DNA of 64,000 nt from positions 744,001 to 808,000 of the forward strand of contig CBDAPU010000001.1 in NCBI GenBank assembly GCA_965198875.1, in the 5' to 3' direction. Source of the stretch: CBDAPU01 sp965198875 (GTDB taxonomy: Bacteria; Pseudomonadota; Gammaproteobacteria; Eutrophobiales; Eutrophobiaceae). Below the pieces are notes generated by a model that ran no database searches, was not told the DNA's origin, and was given only the letters and a program-made list of their open reading frames with translations. Of this stretch, positions 28,678 to 37,797 are shown in pieces; the stretch's first letter is position 1; each line of letters begins with the position of its first letter. Both the position numbers and the translations under genes were made by a program.

Positions 28678-29679
28678 TCAGGACGTCTCGTCTTTTCGTT
28701 CTCTGGCCAATAAGGATTGCACCGCTTCTCTGGGCGTGATTTTATTATTGATGACGTTCAACACTGCCTCGCTGACAGGCATGTCAACATGGTATCTCGC
28801 CGCCAGGTCACAGACGACTTTCGCTGTACGCAGACCCTCGATGGCCTGTCCGATCTCGGCTTTTGCCTGCTCCGGGGTTTTGCCCTTCGCCAGCGCGAGC
28901 CCAAAACGCCTGTTACGTGATTGATCATCGGTACAGGTGAGCACCAGATCCCCCATGCCCGCAAGCCCCATGAAGGTCTCAAGCCTCCCGCCCATGGCCA
29001 GACCCAGGCGCATGATCTCGGCCAGCCCCCTGGTGATCAGCGCAGCGCGGGTGTTCGCACCAAAATGTAATCCATCGGCAATACCGGCGGCGATGGCCAT
29101 GACATTTTTAATCGCACCACCCACTTGCACACCAACAACATCATCATGGGTATAGGTCCTGAACACATCGCTGTGGAAAAGGGCGGAGAGCTGGGAGGCG
29201 ACAGCGGGCTCCTCAGAGGCAATGGTGACTGCGGTAGGCAGTCCTTCCGCCACTTCTTTTGCAAATGAAGGCCCGGATAAAACGGCGACAGAGGCGTCCG
29301 GCAAGTATTCCTTGACGATTAGGTGATTTAACGTGAGTGTGTCAGGCTCCAGCCCCTTACAGGCCAGGCATATTTTCATGTCGCCAACATCCGCGCCCTG
29401 TAGGGCTTGTAGCACATCTCTCAGGCCCTCACAGGGCACGGCAATCAACACATGGGCGCACCGCTTAGGTAATGGCGTCAGATCATGTACGGCGGTTAAT
29501 GCATCCGGGAAGGCGTATCCGGGGAGATGGTTATGATTGCATCTCTGTGCGATCAATTCATCAAGGTGTTCCACCGCCCGATCCCACAGGTATGTCCGCA
29601 AGCCGTTGCGGGCCAACACCAGCGCCAGCGCAGTGCCCCATGAACCGCCCCCCGCAACCATGATGGAGTGGGTGTTCAC
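28678..29679 (-). CDS. gpsA: Glycerol-3-phosphate dehydrogenase [NAD(P)+]
   Basis: The 333-residue protein is GpsA, which makes sn-glycerol-3-phosphate for phospholipid synthesis in the cytoplasm. The N-terminal Rossmann motif is VAGGGSWGTALALVLARNG. The catalytic region includes GGAIKNVMAIAAGIADGL with the active lysine, and GLAGMGDLVLTC. The GTG start at 29679 is supported by AGGGGA about 8 bases upstream; an ATG six codons later is possible. It follows secB by 19 bases, the usual gammaproteobacterial order. Confidence 0.96.
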   Translation of the reverse strand: MNTHSIMVAGGGSWGTALALVLARNGLRTYLWDRAVEHLDELIAQRCNHNHLPGYAFPDALTAVHDLTPLPKRCAHVLIAVPCEGLRDVLQALQGADVGDMKICLACKGLEPDTLTLNHLIVKEYLPDASVAVLSGPSFAKEVAEGLPTAVTIASEEPAVASQLSALFHSDVFRTYTHDDVVGVQVGGAIKNVMAIAAGIADGLHFGANTRAALITRGLAEIMRLGLAMGGRLETFMGLAGMGDLVLTCTDDQSRNRRFGLALAKGKTPEQAKAEIGQAIEGLRTAKVVCDLAARYHVDMPVSEAVLNVINNKITPREAVQSLLARERKDETS

Positions 29680-29698
29680 AACCGATCCCCTGTCCTGA

Positions 29699-30178
29699 TC
29701 AGTGTTTCATCTCTTTTTGCGTTGCGGCTTGTTGCTGTTGAACGTATAACGCGTCGAAATTGACCGGCGCCAGCAGCAGTTGTGGAAAACCGGCGCGGGT
29801 GATGAGATCGGCTACGGCCTCCCGCGCAAAGGGAAAGAGGATATTCGGGCAGAGGGTTGCCACCATCCTGGCAATCACATCTCGGGAGAATGCGGTGATA
29901 AGAAAGATCCCGGCCTGCTTCACCTCAACCAGATACACCGTTTTCTTATCATCACTCACCGTGACCGTAACAGACAGGGCGACTTCATACATGTCCTCGC
30001 CCAGATCGTCCACTGAGTTCGCCAGGTCCATGTTGACGGACGGGTTCCATTGCGCTTTGAAAATATGCGGTGTATGCGGGCTCTCAAGCGAGACGTCTTT
30101 TATGTATATCTTTTGTATCGCAAACTGCCCTTGCGGCTCGGCATCTTCCACCGCCTCGTTGATTTTCTCATCTGCCAT
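29699..30178 (-). CDS. secB: Protein-export chaperone SecB
   Basis: The 159-residue acidic protein is SecB, the tetrameric cytoplasmic chaperone that keeps preproteins unfolded and delivers them to SecA. The motif FAIQKIYIKDVSLESPHTP at about residues 17-35 and the FPFAREAVADLITRAGFP segment are diagnostic. It lies between a rhodanese and gpsA on the same strand. grxC, which commonly sits between the rhodanese and secB in related genomes, is absent. Confidence 0.96.
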   Translation of the reverse strand: MADEKINEAVEDAEPQGQFAIQKIYIKDVSLESPHTPHIFKAQWNPSVNMDLANSVDDLGEDMYEVALSVTVTVSDDKKTVYLVEVKQAGIFLITAFSRDVIARMVATLCPNILFPFAREAVADLITRAGFPQLLLAPVNFDALYVQQQQAATQKEMKH

Positions 30179-30195
30179 CGGTCCTGGCTCGTGTG

Positions 30196-30624
30196 TTATG
30201 AAGTGCGTGTTACCGGTAAGCTCGCAGCACGCCAGGCCTCTAGCCCCGCTTTTAATGCAAACACTTTTTCATAACCGGCATATCGTAGAATGCGACCGGC
30301 CTTGATGCTCTCGCCGCCACGACTGCAACATAAAATGAGCGGGTTGTTTTTATGTTTTTCCAGTTCTTCTTTTCGATTTTCAAGCTCGCTGGCCGGTATG
30401 TTGATCGCATTTAATATATGCCCTGAGGCATAATCAGCGGCCGCCCTCAAGTCTACCAATATAGCCTTTTCCTGATTCATCAGCCGGGTGACCTCCATGG
30501 GGTTGAGCTGGGAGATCCCGGACATGGCCACACCACATACATTCCATATCAGCATGGATAAAATAGCGATGAACAACATCACCAATATCAAGTGATTGGC
30601 GATAAATTCCGGCAAGCGTTCCAC
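30196..30624 (-). CDS. Membrane-anchored rhodanese-like sulfurtransferase (YibN type)
   Basis: A single N-terminal transmembrane helix (LILVMLFIAILSMLIWNV) is followed by a rhodanese domain with VDLRAAADYASGHI and the active loop CCSRGGESIKAG, whose second cysteine would carry the sulfane sulfur. The GTG at 30624 (AGGAAG about 10 bases upstream) gives 142 residues, as in E. coli YibN. The frame remains open upstream to 30756, but that extension does not resemble the family. It is the first gene of rhodanese-secB-gpsA. Its physiological substrate is unknown. Confidence 0.85.
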   Translation of the reverse strand: MERLPEFIANHLILVMLFIAILSMLIWNVCGVAMSGISQLNPMEVTRLMNQEKAILVDLRAAADYASGHILNAINIPASELENRKEELEKHKNNPLILCCSRGGESIKAGRILRYAGYEKVFALKAGLEAWRAASLPVTRTS

Positions 30625-30893
30625 GGTGTTATGGGCTTCCTGTTGATTTCTACTGGCTCTGGGATAATCGAATAATACGTGATATGACAAGGATCCGAAA
30701 GCGATGAAACAACCAGTGCATTCACGTCCCCTCAGCGAAGATACGATCCCGATCATGCCTTACCAGAACCTTTATCTCTAAATGAGACGCCTCGCCTCTG
30801 TGCAGGGCATGGGCTTCTCGAAAAGCGCAGTTTACACCAGGTCAATGCGCATTTCAGAGAAGCGAAAAAGGGCCGTTTTGAGGAAAGGTTCTA

Positions 30894-30902
30894 TGCTAAA
30901 AT
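30894..30902 (+). promoter_or_regulatory. Candidate extended -10 promoter upstream of gpmI
   Basis: TGCTAAAAT at 30894-30902 matches an extended -10 (TGn plus a TATAAT-like hexamer), about 110 bases before gpmI. No good -35 hexamer is at the normal spacing, which extended -10 promoters tolerate. It is a pattern match only. Confidence 0.25.
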
Positions 30903-31014
30903 GCCGGGTCATTGAACACCATTATGTATCCTGGTCAACATCATTGCCTCCCTTCACAACCATGATCGCCGCCCTGTTGTGGCTGATGTTAGCGCCAATG
31001 CGACCTGAGCTCAC

Positions 31015-32610
31015 ATGAATGCCGCAAGAGCAAGCCATCGTCCCCTGATCCTGCTGATCCTGGATGGCTGGGGGTATTCGGAGAACACCCTGTATAACGC
31101 TATTCACAGCGCAAGGAAACCGGTATGGGATGGCCTGTGGGAGAAGTACCCGCATACCCTGATTAACGCATCGGGGCTGGATGTGGGGCTGCCTGCCAGG
31201 CAGATGGGCAACTCGGAAGTGGGGCATATGAATATCGGCTCAGGACGAGCCGTTGATCAGGAGTTTACCCGCATCATGAGGTCTGTTGAGGATGGCAGTT
31301 TTTATCAAAATCAGACATTGAAAGCGGCCTTTGCAAATGCCGAAAAAGATAATCGTGCGGTACATATCATGGGTTTGTTATCGCCCGGAGGCGTACATAG
31401 CCATCAAGAGCATGTGTTTGCGTTACTGGAATGTGCCGCCGGTTATGATGTTAAGGCAATTTATCTGCATGCTTTTCTTGATGGGCGAGACACGCCGCCC
31501 AGGAGCGCGGAAGAATACCTGCACGATGCACATTTGAAGATGCGTGAGCTTGGTAGCGGCCAATTCGCCAGCATCATCGGCCGCTACTATGCGATGGACC
31601 GAAACAATAACTGGGACAGAACAAAACTCGCCTATGAGTTAATCACCAATGCCGATGCGGAGTTCCGATCACATGATCCCTTCATCGCCGTGGATATGGC
31701 CTATGCCCGGGGTGAAACCGATGAATTCGTTAAACCCACCAGCATCACCCGCCGTGATGGCGGTTTGGTTAAGGTTGAAGAGGATGATGTCGTCATCTTT
31801 GCAAATTATCGTGCCGACAGGGCAAGACAATTATCCCGGGCCTTCACCCATCCACAGGTGGCGGGTCTCTCCAGAGAAAGACCCATGACGCCGGTGAGCT
31901 TTATCAGCATGACGGAGTATAAATCGGACTTCGCATCTCCAGCGCTGTTTCCACCCACGCAACTAAAAAACGGCTTTGGTGAATATATCGCCAGCCTGGG
32001 AATGAAGCAGTTACGGATCGCAGAGACGGAAAAATACGCCCATGTCACGTTTTTCTTTAACGGTGGTGAGGAGCGGGTGTTCGAAAATGAAGATCGCATA
32101 CTGATCCCCTCGCCGGATGTGGCCACCTATGATCTGTGTCCACAGATGAGCGCCGTTGAAGTGACTGAGCAGTTACTGACGGCTATTGCGGGGGGGGAGT
32201 ACGATACAATCATATGTAATTTCGCCAATGCCGATATGGTTGGGCATACCGGTGATTTTGACGCCGCCGTCAGATCGGTGGAGATCATAGACAACTGTAT
32301 TGGCGGAATTGTCACTGCCGCGCAGGCGGTGGGGGGTGAGATGCTGATCACCGCCGATCACGGCAACGCCGAGCAAATGCGTTCATTTATCACCGATCAG
32401 GGGAGAGAACAGGCGCACACGGCCCATACCAGCAATCCTGTGCCGCTGCTCTATATCGGGCGAGCGGCGGAAGTGGTCTCAAGCCCCACGGCGGCTTTAT
32501 GTGATGTTGCGCCCACCATGCTGCATATTATGGGGCTGGATAAGCCAAAGGAGATGACCGGTCATGCCCTGTTCAAACTGATGGACGTCAGCGCAGGGCC
32601 TGGCCGGTGA
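31015..32610 (+). CDS. gpmI: 2,3-bisphosphoglycerate-independent phosphoglycerate mutase
   Basis: The 531-residue protein is the manganese-dependent iPGM, which interconverts 3- and 2-phosphoglycerate in glycolysis. Its catalytic serine is Ser67 in MGNSEVGHMNIG. Other landmarks are LLILDGWGYSE, GRYYAMDRNNNWDR, FANADMVGHTGDF and ITADHGNAEQM, the last two providing metal ligands. It begins the conserved gpmI-envC-ctpA run; its TGA overlaps the GTG start of envC. Confidence 0.97.
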   Translation: MNAARASHRPLILLILDGWGYSENTLYNAIHSARKPVWDGLWEKYPHTLINASGLDVGLPARQMGNSEVGHMNIGSGRAVDQEFTRIMRSVEDGSFYQNQTLKAAFANAEKDNRAVHIMGLLSPGGVHSHQEHVFALLECAAGYDVKAIYLHAFLDGRDTPPRSAEEYLHDAHLKMRELGSGQFASIIGRYYAMDRNNNWDRTKLAYELITNADAEFRSHDPFIAVDMAYARGETDEFVKPTSITRRDGGLVKVEEDDVVIFANYRADRARQLSRAFTHPQVAGLSRERPMTPVSFISMTEYKSDFASPALFPPTQLKNGFGEYIASLGMKQLRIAETEKYAHVTFFFNGGEERVFENEDRILIPSPDVATYDLCPQMSAVEVTEQLLTAIAGGEYDTIICNFANADMVGHTGDFDAAVRSVEIIDNCIGGIVTAAQAVGGEMLITADHGNAEQMRSFITDQGREQAHTAHTSNPVPLLYIGRAAEVVSSPTAALCDVAPTMLHIMGLDKPKEMTGHALFKLMDVSAGPGR

Positions 32611-33779
32611 GCCGGGGAAGCCGGTTTTTTGCATCCGCTAAAACCCTGTGCAGGCTGGTCTGTTTTCTCTTGCCCATGTCAACCCCATCGCTGGCCGAGA
32701 CGGGCAAGGAGGCCGATACGGAGCAAAGATTGAGCGCCGTCAGGGATCAGATCAAGACGGTACAAACCCATAGGCAATCCACGGAAAACGACATCGAAAA
32801 AACGCTGGCGGAAATACAAAGCCATGAGATGGCGGCGATGGGCGTGGCCAATGCCTTATCGGAAATAGAAGGGCTGATGCGGGATAAAAAGAACAGGTTA
32901 TCCCTGCTCAACGGGCAATTTAATGAACTCAACCGCAAGCTCAAGGGGGAGAGAAAACAATTATCGGCGCAGCTGCGCGCCACCTATCAGGCAGGCAAGG
33001 TGGGTGATATTACATTGCTTTTGAATCAGGAAGACCCGGCGATGATAGGCAGGGTGCTGGTTTATCACGACTACTACAATCGTGCGCGCACCGCAAGCAT
33101 TAATCGGATCCGTGACTCTCTGGCGCACCTCAACGATCTACAAAACAACATCCAGAAAGAAACCGAGCGCCTGGATAGCCTGCAAGCGGATCAAATAAAC
33201 AAACTCAAGGCGTTTAATGCCCATCAATCTTCCCGACAGACACTGCTCCTTCGGCTACAAACCGCTGCCTCCAGGCAGGATGATCAATTAAAAACCCTAC
33301 AGCGAACCGAACGGCAACTGCTCGCCCTGATCAATAACTTAAAACAAGCCGACCCCATCGTCGATGAATTTGAAAATGCGCCCCCTTTTAGCGCCCTCAA
33401 GGGAAAGCTGCCCTGGCCGGTTCGAGGGAAAATCCGGGCCCGTTTTGGGGATGATAAAAAAGGCGGCAGATTAAAATCCAGTGGCGTCACCTTTGAGACT
33501 GAGGCGGGGATTGACGTGAAGGCGATCAGCCCGGGCCGGGTGATTTATGCGGATTGGTTCAGAAATCTCGGCCTTCTGATCATCCTTGATCACGGCAATG
33601 GATTTATGAGCTTGTACGGGCATAACGAGGCGCTCCTTAAAAAGCGGGGCGACTGGGTGGGGCAAGATGATCCCATAGCCAAAACCGGCGATACGGGAGG
33701 CCAGCCATACACGGGGCTTTATTTTGAGATAAGAGAAGGTGGCAATCCGTTGAATCCTTCATTATGGTGCAAACGTTAA
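32607..33779 (+). CDS. envC: EnvC-like murein hydrolase activator (M23/LytM fold)
   Basis: The 390-residue protein has a signal peptide (LCRLVCFLLPMSTPSLA), a long coiled coil (about 40-250) and a C-terminal LytM domain (about 275-390). As in EnvC, the LytM domain lacks the first zinc-binding HxxxD: the region reads SSGVTFETEAGIDVKAIS. It is therefore probably an activator of cell-division amidases rather than an active peptidase. The GTG start overlaps the gpmI stop by 4 bases (GTGA). It works in the periplasm at the septum by analogy to E. coli. Confidence 0.92.
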   Translation: MSRGSRFFASAKTLCRLVCFLLPMSTPSLAETGKEADTEQRLSAVRDQIKTVQTHRQSTENDIEKTLAEIQSHEMAAMGVANALSEIEGLMRDKKNRLSLLNGQFNELNRKLKGERKQLSAQLRATYQAGKVGDITLLLNQEDPAMIGRVLVYHDYYNRARTASINRIRDSLAHLNDLQNNIQKETERLDSLQADQINKLKAFNAHQSSRQTLLLRLQTAASRQDDQLKTLQRTERQLLALINNLKQADPIVDEFENAPPFSALKGKLPWPVRGKIRARFGDDKKGGRLKSSGVTFETEAGIDVKAISPGRVIYADWFRNLGLLIILDHGNGFMSLYGHNEALLKKRGDWVGQDDPIAKTGDTGGQPYTGLYFEIREGGNPLNPSLWCKR

Positions 33780-33897
33780 AGAGAAAACGTATTCTTAAAA
33801 GTGATGGCGGGAAATGCTCGATTATCAGTTGGATTGATGTTGCTTTTTCCTGTCATACTGGGTTTATCTGAAAACAAACTGTTTTTTTCTCCGTGCC

Positions 33898-33909
33898 AGC
33901 GCCGGCGCT
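33898..33909 (+). terminator. Possible weak terminator after envC
   Basis: AGCGCCGGCGCT is a 12-base palindrome directly followed by TTTT, about 120 bases past the envC stop and before ctpA. The stem is very short (four pairs around a CCGG loop), so function is doubtful. Confidence 0.3.
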
Positions 33910-34033
33910 TTTATGGGCTACGCAGTTAATATGAGGTCAATGGCTGTGGCATGAGGCGAAAACGAGGCACAGAGAAGGCAGCGCCATATTAAGACAGGCT
34001 CTAAAACCATAACCCATATCAGGACACAACAAC

Positions 34034-35329
34034 ATGAACTTGATAAACCGGATCACCATCACGTTATTGCTCATCTGCCACTTTAGCCCTGCATGGGCGG
34101 ACGATCATGGGAAGGTTTCCATTGGCGCATTACCCGTTGATGACATCAGAACATTTGTGGAGGTCTTCACCAAAGTAAAGAAAGATTATGTTGAACCTGT
34201 GGATGACGCCACCCTGCTGGAGGGCGCAATAAAAGGCATGTTGCAAGGTCTGGACCCACATTCATCCTACCTGGATGAGGCCTCCTACCTTGCATTGCAA
34301 GAGGGCACATCGGGGGAGTTTGGCGGCCTGGGTATTGAAGTGGGTATGGAGGATGGTTTTATCAAGGTGATCTCGCCCATTGACGATACCCCCGCCGAGA
34401 AAGCCGGCATTCAATCAGGGGATTTAATTATTCGCCTGGATGAGACGCCGCTGAAAGGGCTGTCGTTAAATGACGCGGTCAATCGAATGCGAGGAGAACC
34501 GGGCACTGCGATCACCCTCACCATTGTCAGGGAAGAGGAAGAGAAGCCCCTTAGCGTGACCATTATCAGAGACGTCATCAAGGTTAAAAGCGTAAGAACC
34601 CGCACACTGGAGCCGGGGTTTGGGTACTTGCGGATCTCCCATTTTCAAACACACACCGCCAGAGATGCAAGGGCTGGGCTCAGAAGGCTGAAGAAGGAGA
34701 ATAATAACCGGCTAAATGGCCTGGTGCTGGATCTGAGAAATAACCCGGGCGGCATATTAAATGCTGCGGTGGCGGTTTCCGATCTGTTTTTACGTAAGGG
34801 GCTCATCGTCTACACCGAAGGACGTATTGAGGACTCGAAATTAAAGTTTCATGCCAAGCCGAGCGATTTACTGGATGATGCGCCAATGGTGGTGCTCGTC
34901 AATGCCGGCTCCGCTTCGGCCTCTGAAATTGTCGCCGGCGCCTTGCAGGATCATAAACGTGCCGTGATCATGGGGCAGAAAACCTTCGGCAAGGGCTCAG
35001 TGCAAACCATATTGCCCATCTCCAACGAAGCCGCCCTAAAATTAACCACCGCCAGGTACTACACGCCGGATGGTCGCTCCATACAGGCGTCCGGAATAGA
35101 GCCGGATATTGTCGTTGATCGGGTGAAAATAGCATCGGTTGAGGATGAGTCCAATGTGATCAAAGAGAGCAACCTCAGCAGACACCTGGACAACCGCTCT
35201 GAGAATGAAAAAGAGACGGACAAGGCGGATAACAACACTGGCGAATCACTCGCCGCAAAAGATTATGCCTTGCATGAGGCCTTAAATGTCTTGAAAGGAC
35301 TGGAGATCCTCACCGACAGAAACAACTGA
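34034..35329 (+). CDS. ctpA: Carboxy-terminal processing peptidase (S41 family)
   Basis: The 431-residue protein is a periplasmic S41 protease. It has a signal peptide (ITITLLLICHFSPAWA) and a PDZ domain at about 85-175 (GLGIEVGMEDGFIKVISPIDDTPAEKAGI). The catalytic domain contains the nucleophile in GSASASEIVAGAL and the lysine in FGKGSVQT. AGGA 9 bases before the ATG supports the start. It follows gpmI-envC as in many gammaproteobacteria, where CtpA trims peptidoglycan endopeptidases or lipoproteins. The acidic, charged C-terminal tail is less conserved. Confidence 0.94.
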   Translation: MNLINRITITLLLICHFSPAWADDHGKVSIGALPVDDIRTFVEVFTKVKKDYVEPVDDATLLEGAIKGMLQGLDPHSSYLDEASYLALQEGTSGEFGGLGIEVGMEDGFIKVISPIDDTPAEKAGIQSGDLIIRLDETPLKGLSLNDAVNRMRGEPGTAITLTIVREEEEKPLSVTIIRDVIKVKSVRTRTLEPGFGYLRISHFQTHTARDARAGLRRLKKENNNRLNGLVLDLRNNPGGILNAAVAVSDLFLRKGLIVYTEGRIEDSKLKFHAKPSDLLDDAPMVVLVNAGSASASEIVAGALQDHKRAVIMGQKTFGKGSVQTILPISNEAALKLTTARYYTPDGRSIQASGIEPDIVVDRVKIASVEDESNVIKESNLSRHLDNRSENEKETDKADNNTGESLAAKDYALHEALNVLKGLEILTDRNN

Positions 35330-35396
35330 ACCCGGGCGGTATTTTGTATGTCTTTATCGTCTTGGCAGAATAAAGACAGCGGGTTACCCGGGCGGT
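35329..35396. terminator. Nested inverted repeats between convergent ctpA and ubiB
   Basis: TGTCTTTAT (35349-35357) pairs perfectly with ATAAAGACA (35370-35378), and outside it AACCCG (35329-35334) pairs with CGGGTT (35380-35385). An 11-base direct repeat ACCCGGGCGGT also occurs at 35330-35340 and 35386-35396. The position between converging genes suggests a bidirectional terminator, though no T-run follows. Confidence 0.4.
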
Positions 35397-35502
35397 GATG
35401 CAAGGAGCGAAGAGGCGGGAGGTCAAGAACGATATAGAGCACCAAAGCCGATGGGCAAAGGGATATGGCGAATAAAAATGACTTGCTTTTCAGTTAAGGG
35501 GT

Positions 35503-37179
35503 TTATTTGTCCAGATGATTTAAGACCTTGAGGATCATCCACGCACCGGCAAGGCCAAGCAGCAACGGCACCACCGGGATTTTTCCTATCAATAACACCG
35601 GCGTGCCGGTTGTATAGAAGATGATCGCCGATAGTATTAATGCAGAGCCCAGGATCACCAGCACATTATTGCGATTATAGTTATGGAACTCCCGGCGTAA
35701 TTCATCCAGCCCCCCTGATTTCAACTCGATCTGGATTTTCCCGTCTCTTAATCGCTCAATTAGGTCTATGGTCTTCTGGGGGATCTCCGGCAGCCGATCA
35801 ACCCAATAGGGCACACTGTCCTTAGTGCCTTTGATTAAGCCTCTTACACCCATTCTATTTTCCATCCACCGTTCCATGATCGGTTTAGCGCTGCGCCACA
35901 GGTCCAGATCCGGATAAAGCTGTCGCCCCAGGCCCTCAATACTGACAAGGGTTTTTTGCAATAAAATGAGTTGTGGCAGGATCACCATATTAAAACGCTG
36001 GGCGATCTGAAATAACCTTAACAGCAAGGCGCCAAAGGATATCTCTCTTAATGGCCGATCAAACAGGGGTTCACATACGGTGCGGATGGCGAACTCAAAC
36101 TCATCCACCCTGGTGCCCCTCGGCACCCAACCTGACTCAACGTGTAATTCGGCCACCTTCTGATAGTTACGATTTAAGAAGGCGAGGAAGTTCTCCGCCA
36201 GGTATCTTTGATCAAACTCATTCAGGGAGCTCATGATGCCGAAATCAACCATCATGATCCTTAACTGCCCATCATGATCCGGATTGACGAAAATATTGCC
36301 CGGGTGCATGTCCGCATGAAAGAAGCTGTCTCTGAATACCTGGGTGAAGAAGATCTCAACGCCCGACTCCGCCAACCATTTCAGATCGACGCCCGCTTGT
36401 TTTAGCGCCGCCATGTCATTGACCGGTATGCCGGACACCCGCTCCATGGCCATGACGTTTCGACTGGTTAATTCCCATAACACCTGGGGAATATACAACA
36501 CCCGGGAGTTCATAAAGTTTCGTCGTAACTGGGAGGCGCTGGCCGCCTCCCGCATTAAGTCCAGTTCATTCATTAACGTCTTCTCAAACTCCCTGACAAC
36601 GGATGTGGGCTTTAATTGCTTTACATCGGCAGAGTAGTTTTCAAACATCTCGGCAAGGAGATGCATGATCCCCAGATCCCGGCGCATTACCTTTTCTATC
36701 TCCGGCCGCACAACCTTAACGATGATCTCCCTGCCGTCTTTTAATGTCGCCGCATGCACCTGGGCGATGGAGGCCGAGGCCAGTGGCGTCTCATCAAATT
36801 GCAAAAACACATCGTCAATTCCTTTAGCGAACGCCGCTTCCACGATTTTTTTCGCCACCTTCCCGGAAAAAGGCGGGACATGATCCTGTAGCTTCTCCAG
36901 CTCCACGGCGATATCTTCCGGCAACATATCACGCCGGGTTGACAATAATTGCCCAAACTTAATGTAGATAGGGCCTAACTCCTCCAACACCGAGCGGATC
37001 CTCACCCCCCTGCTCTCGCGGTTGCGATTGACCCGGTTGAACCAGTTCCAGGGCAATACATACTGCAACCACCTGATCCGGCGAAAAAGACGCACGGCAA
37101 ATACCAGCTCATCCAGACCATGCCTCACCAATACCCGCTGAATGGCCAGCAGCCTTACAATTTGTCCCGCCCCAAACAC
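35503..37179 (-). CDS. ubiB: Ubiquinone biosynthesis atypical kinase/ATPase UbiB
   Basis: The 558-residue protein is UbiB (ABC1/ADCK/COQ8 family), needed for coenzyme Q synthesis, acting as an ATPase at the membrane. The signature KxGQ is present in IKFGQLLSTRRDMLP, with MVDFGIMSSLNEFDQRYL as the metal-binding DFG equivalent and HADMHPGNIF as the catalytic loop. Two C-terminal membrane helices (VLVILGSALILSAIIFYTTG and LLIGKIPVVPLLLGLAGAW) anchor it. It starts with GTG three bases after the ubiJ stop. Confidence 0.96.
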   Translation of the reverse strand: MFGAGQIVRLLAIQRVLVRHGLDELVFAVRLFRRIRWLQYVLPWNWFNRVNRNRESRGVRIRSVLEELGPIYIKFGQLLSTRRDMLPEDIAVELEKLQDHVPPFSGKVAKKIVEAAFAKGIDDVFLQFDETPLASASIAQVHAATLKDGREIIVKVVRPEIEKVMRRDLGIMHLLAEMFENYSADVKQLKPTSVVREFEKTLMNELDLMREAASASQLRRNFMNSRVLYIPQVLWELTSRNVMAMERVSGIPVNDMAALKQAGVDLKWLAESGVEIFFTQVFRDSFFHADMHPGNIFVNPDHDGQLRIMMVDFGIMSSLNEFDQRYLAENFLAFLNRNYQKVAELHVESGWVPRGTRVDEFEFAIRTVCEPLFDRPLREISFGALLLRLFQIAQRFNMVILPQLILLQKTLVSIEGLGRQLYPDLDLWRSAKPIMERWMENRMGVRGLIKGTKDSVPYWVDRLPEIPQKTIDLIERLRDGKIQIELKSGGLDELRREFHNYNRNNVLVILGSALILSAIIFYTTGTPVLLIGKIPVVPLLLGLAGAWMILKVLNHLDK

Positions 37180-37182
37180 CGT

Positions 37183-37779
37183 CTATGCACTCAGATCCAG
37201 TTTGTTGATGCGCTGTTTCATTCTTTCCAGATCATGACGCAACACATCCACAGCGTTATTAAACCCATTGACTTCATCTTCATCAGGGAAGACTTCTCTC
37301 TCATATAAGGCATACTCACTGATATCCATTTCAATTTTTCTCTTAAACTGCCTTAAAAAATCAACACCTGCCATGAGGGCGTTACCGGTTTTTCGGGACA
37401 AGGTATCACCTGTTATGTGGGATAACCGCTCCTCCCAATCAACATCCATTCTCTGCAAAAGACCTTGAAGCCGCTGCGCCAAGCCAACGTCACCGACTAT
37501 TTCTATCTCCTCCGGCAGATGCGTATTACCCGCTCGGCTTGCCAGGACATAAAACAACATGCTCATCGGTGTGCCTTTGATGAGAACATCCGCCTGCCCG
37601 GGATCAGCCTGATCAATGTGTATGCCATGGTCTTGCAATAACAGGTTGAACACCAGCCGGGTATTGATCAATTCGATGCGGATCACCTTGCCGGACAGCT
37701 CGGCTATATCATCGAGCAGCGCCTGATCGGCGGCCAGGAAGCGATTGATGAGCTGTTCCAGGGATATCAAAACAGGCAA
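37183..37779 (-). CDS. ubiJ: Ubiquinone biosynthesis accessory factor UbiJ
   Basis: This 198-residue SCP2-domain protein matches UbiJ, a lipid-binding scaffold of the soluble ubiquinone-synthesis complex. The N-terminal SCP2 region includes LSGKVIRIELINTRLVFNLL, and a C-terminal helix (ALYEREVFPDEDEVNGFNNA onwards) may form a coiled coil, as in UbiJ/UbiK partners. The start is uncertain: a TTG at 37779 gives MPVLISLEQLI, and a second TTG three codons on is better spaced from AACAGG. The ubiE-ubiJ-ubiB order confirms the assignment. Confidence 0.9.
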   Translation of the reverse strand: MPVLISLEQLINRFLAADQALLDDIAELSGKVIRIELINTRLVFNLLLQDHGIHIDQADPGQADVLIKGTPMSMLFYVLASRAGNTHLPEEIEIVGDVGLAQRLQGLLQRMDVDWEERLSHITGDTLSRKTGNALMAGVDFLRQFKRKIEMDISEYALYEREVFPDEDEVNGFNNAVDVLRHDLERMKQRINKLDLSA

Positions 37780-37797
37780 CCTGTTAGAGATAAGGAT

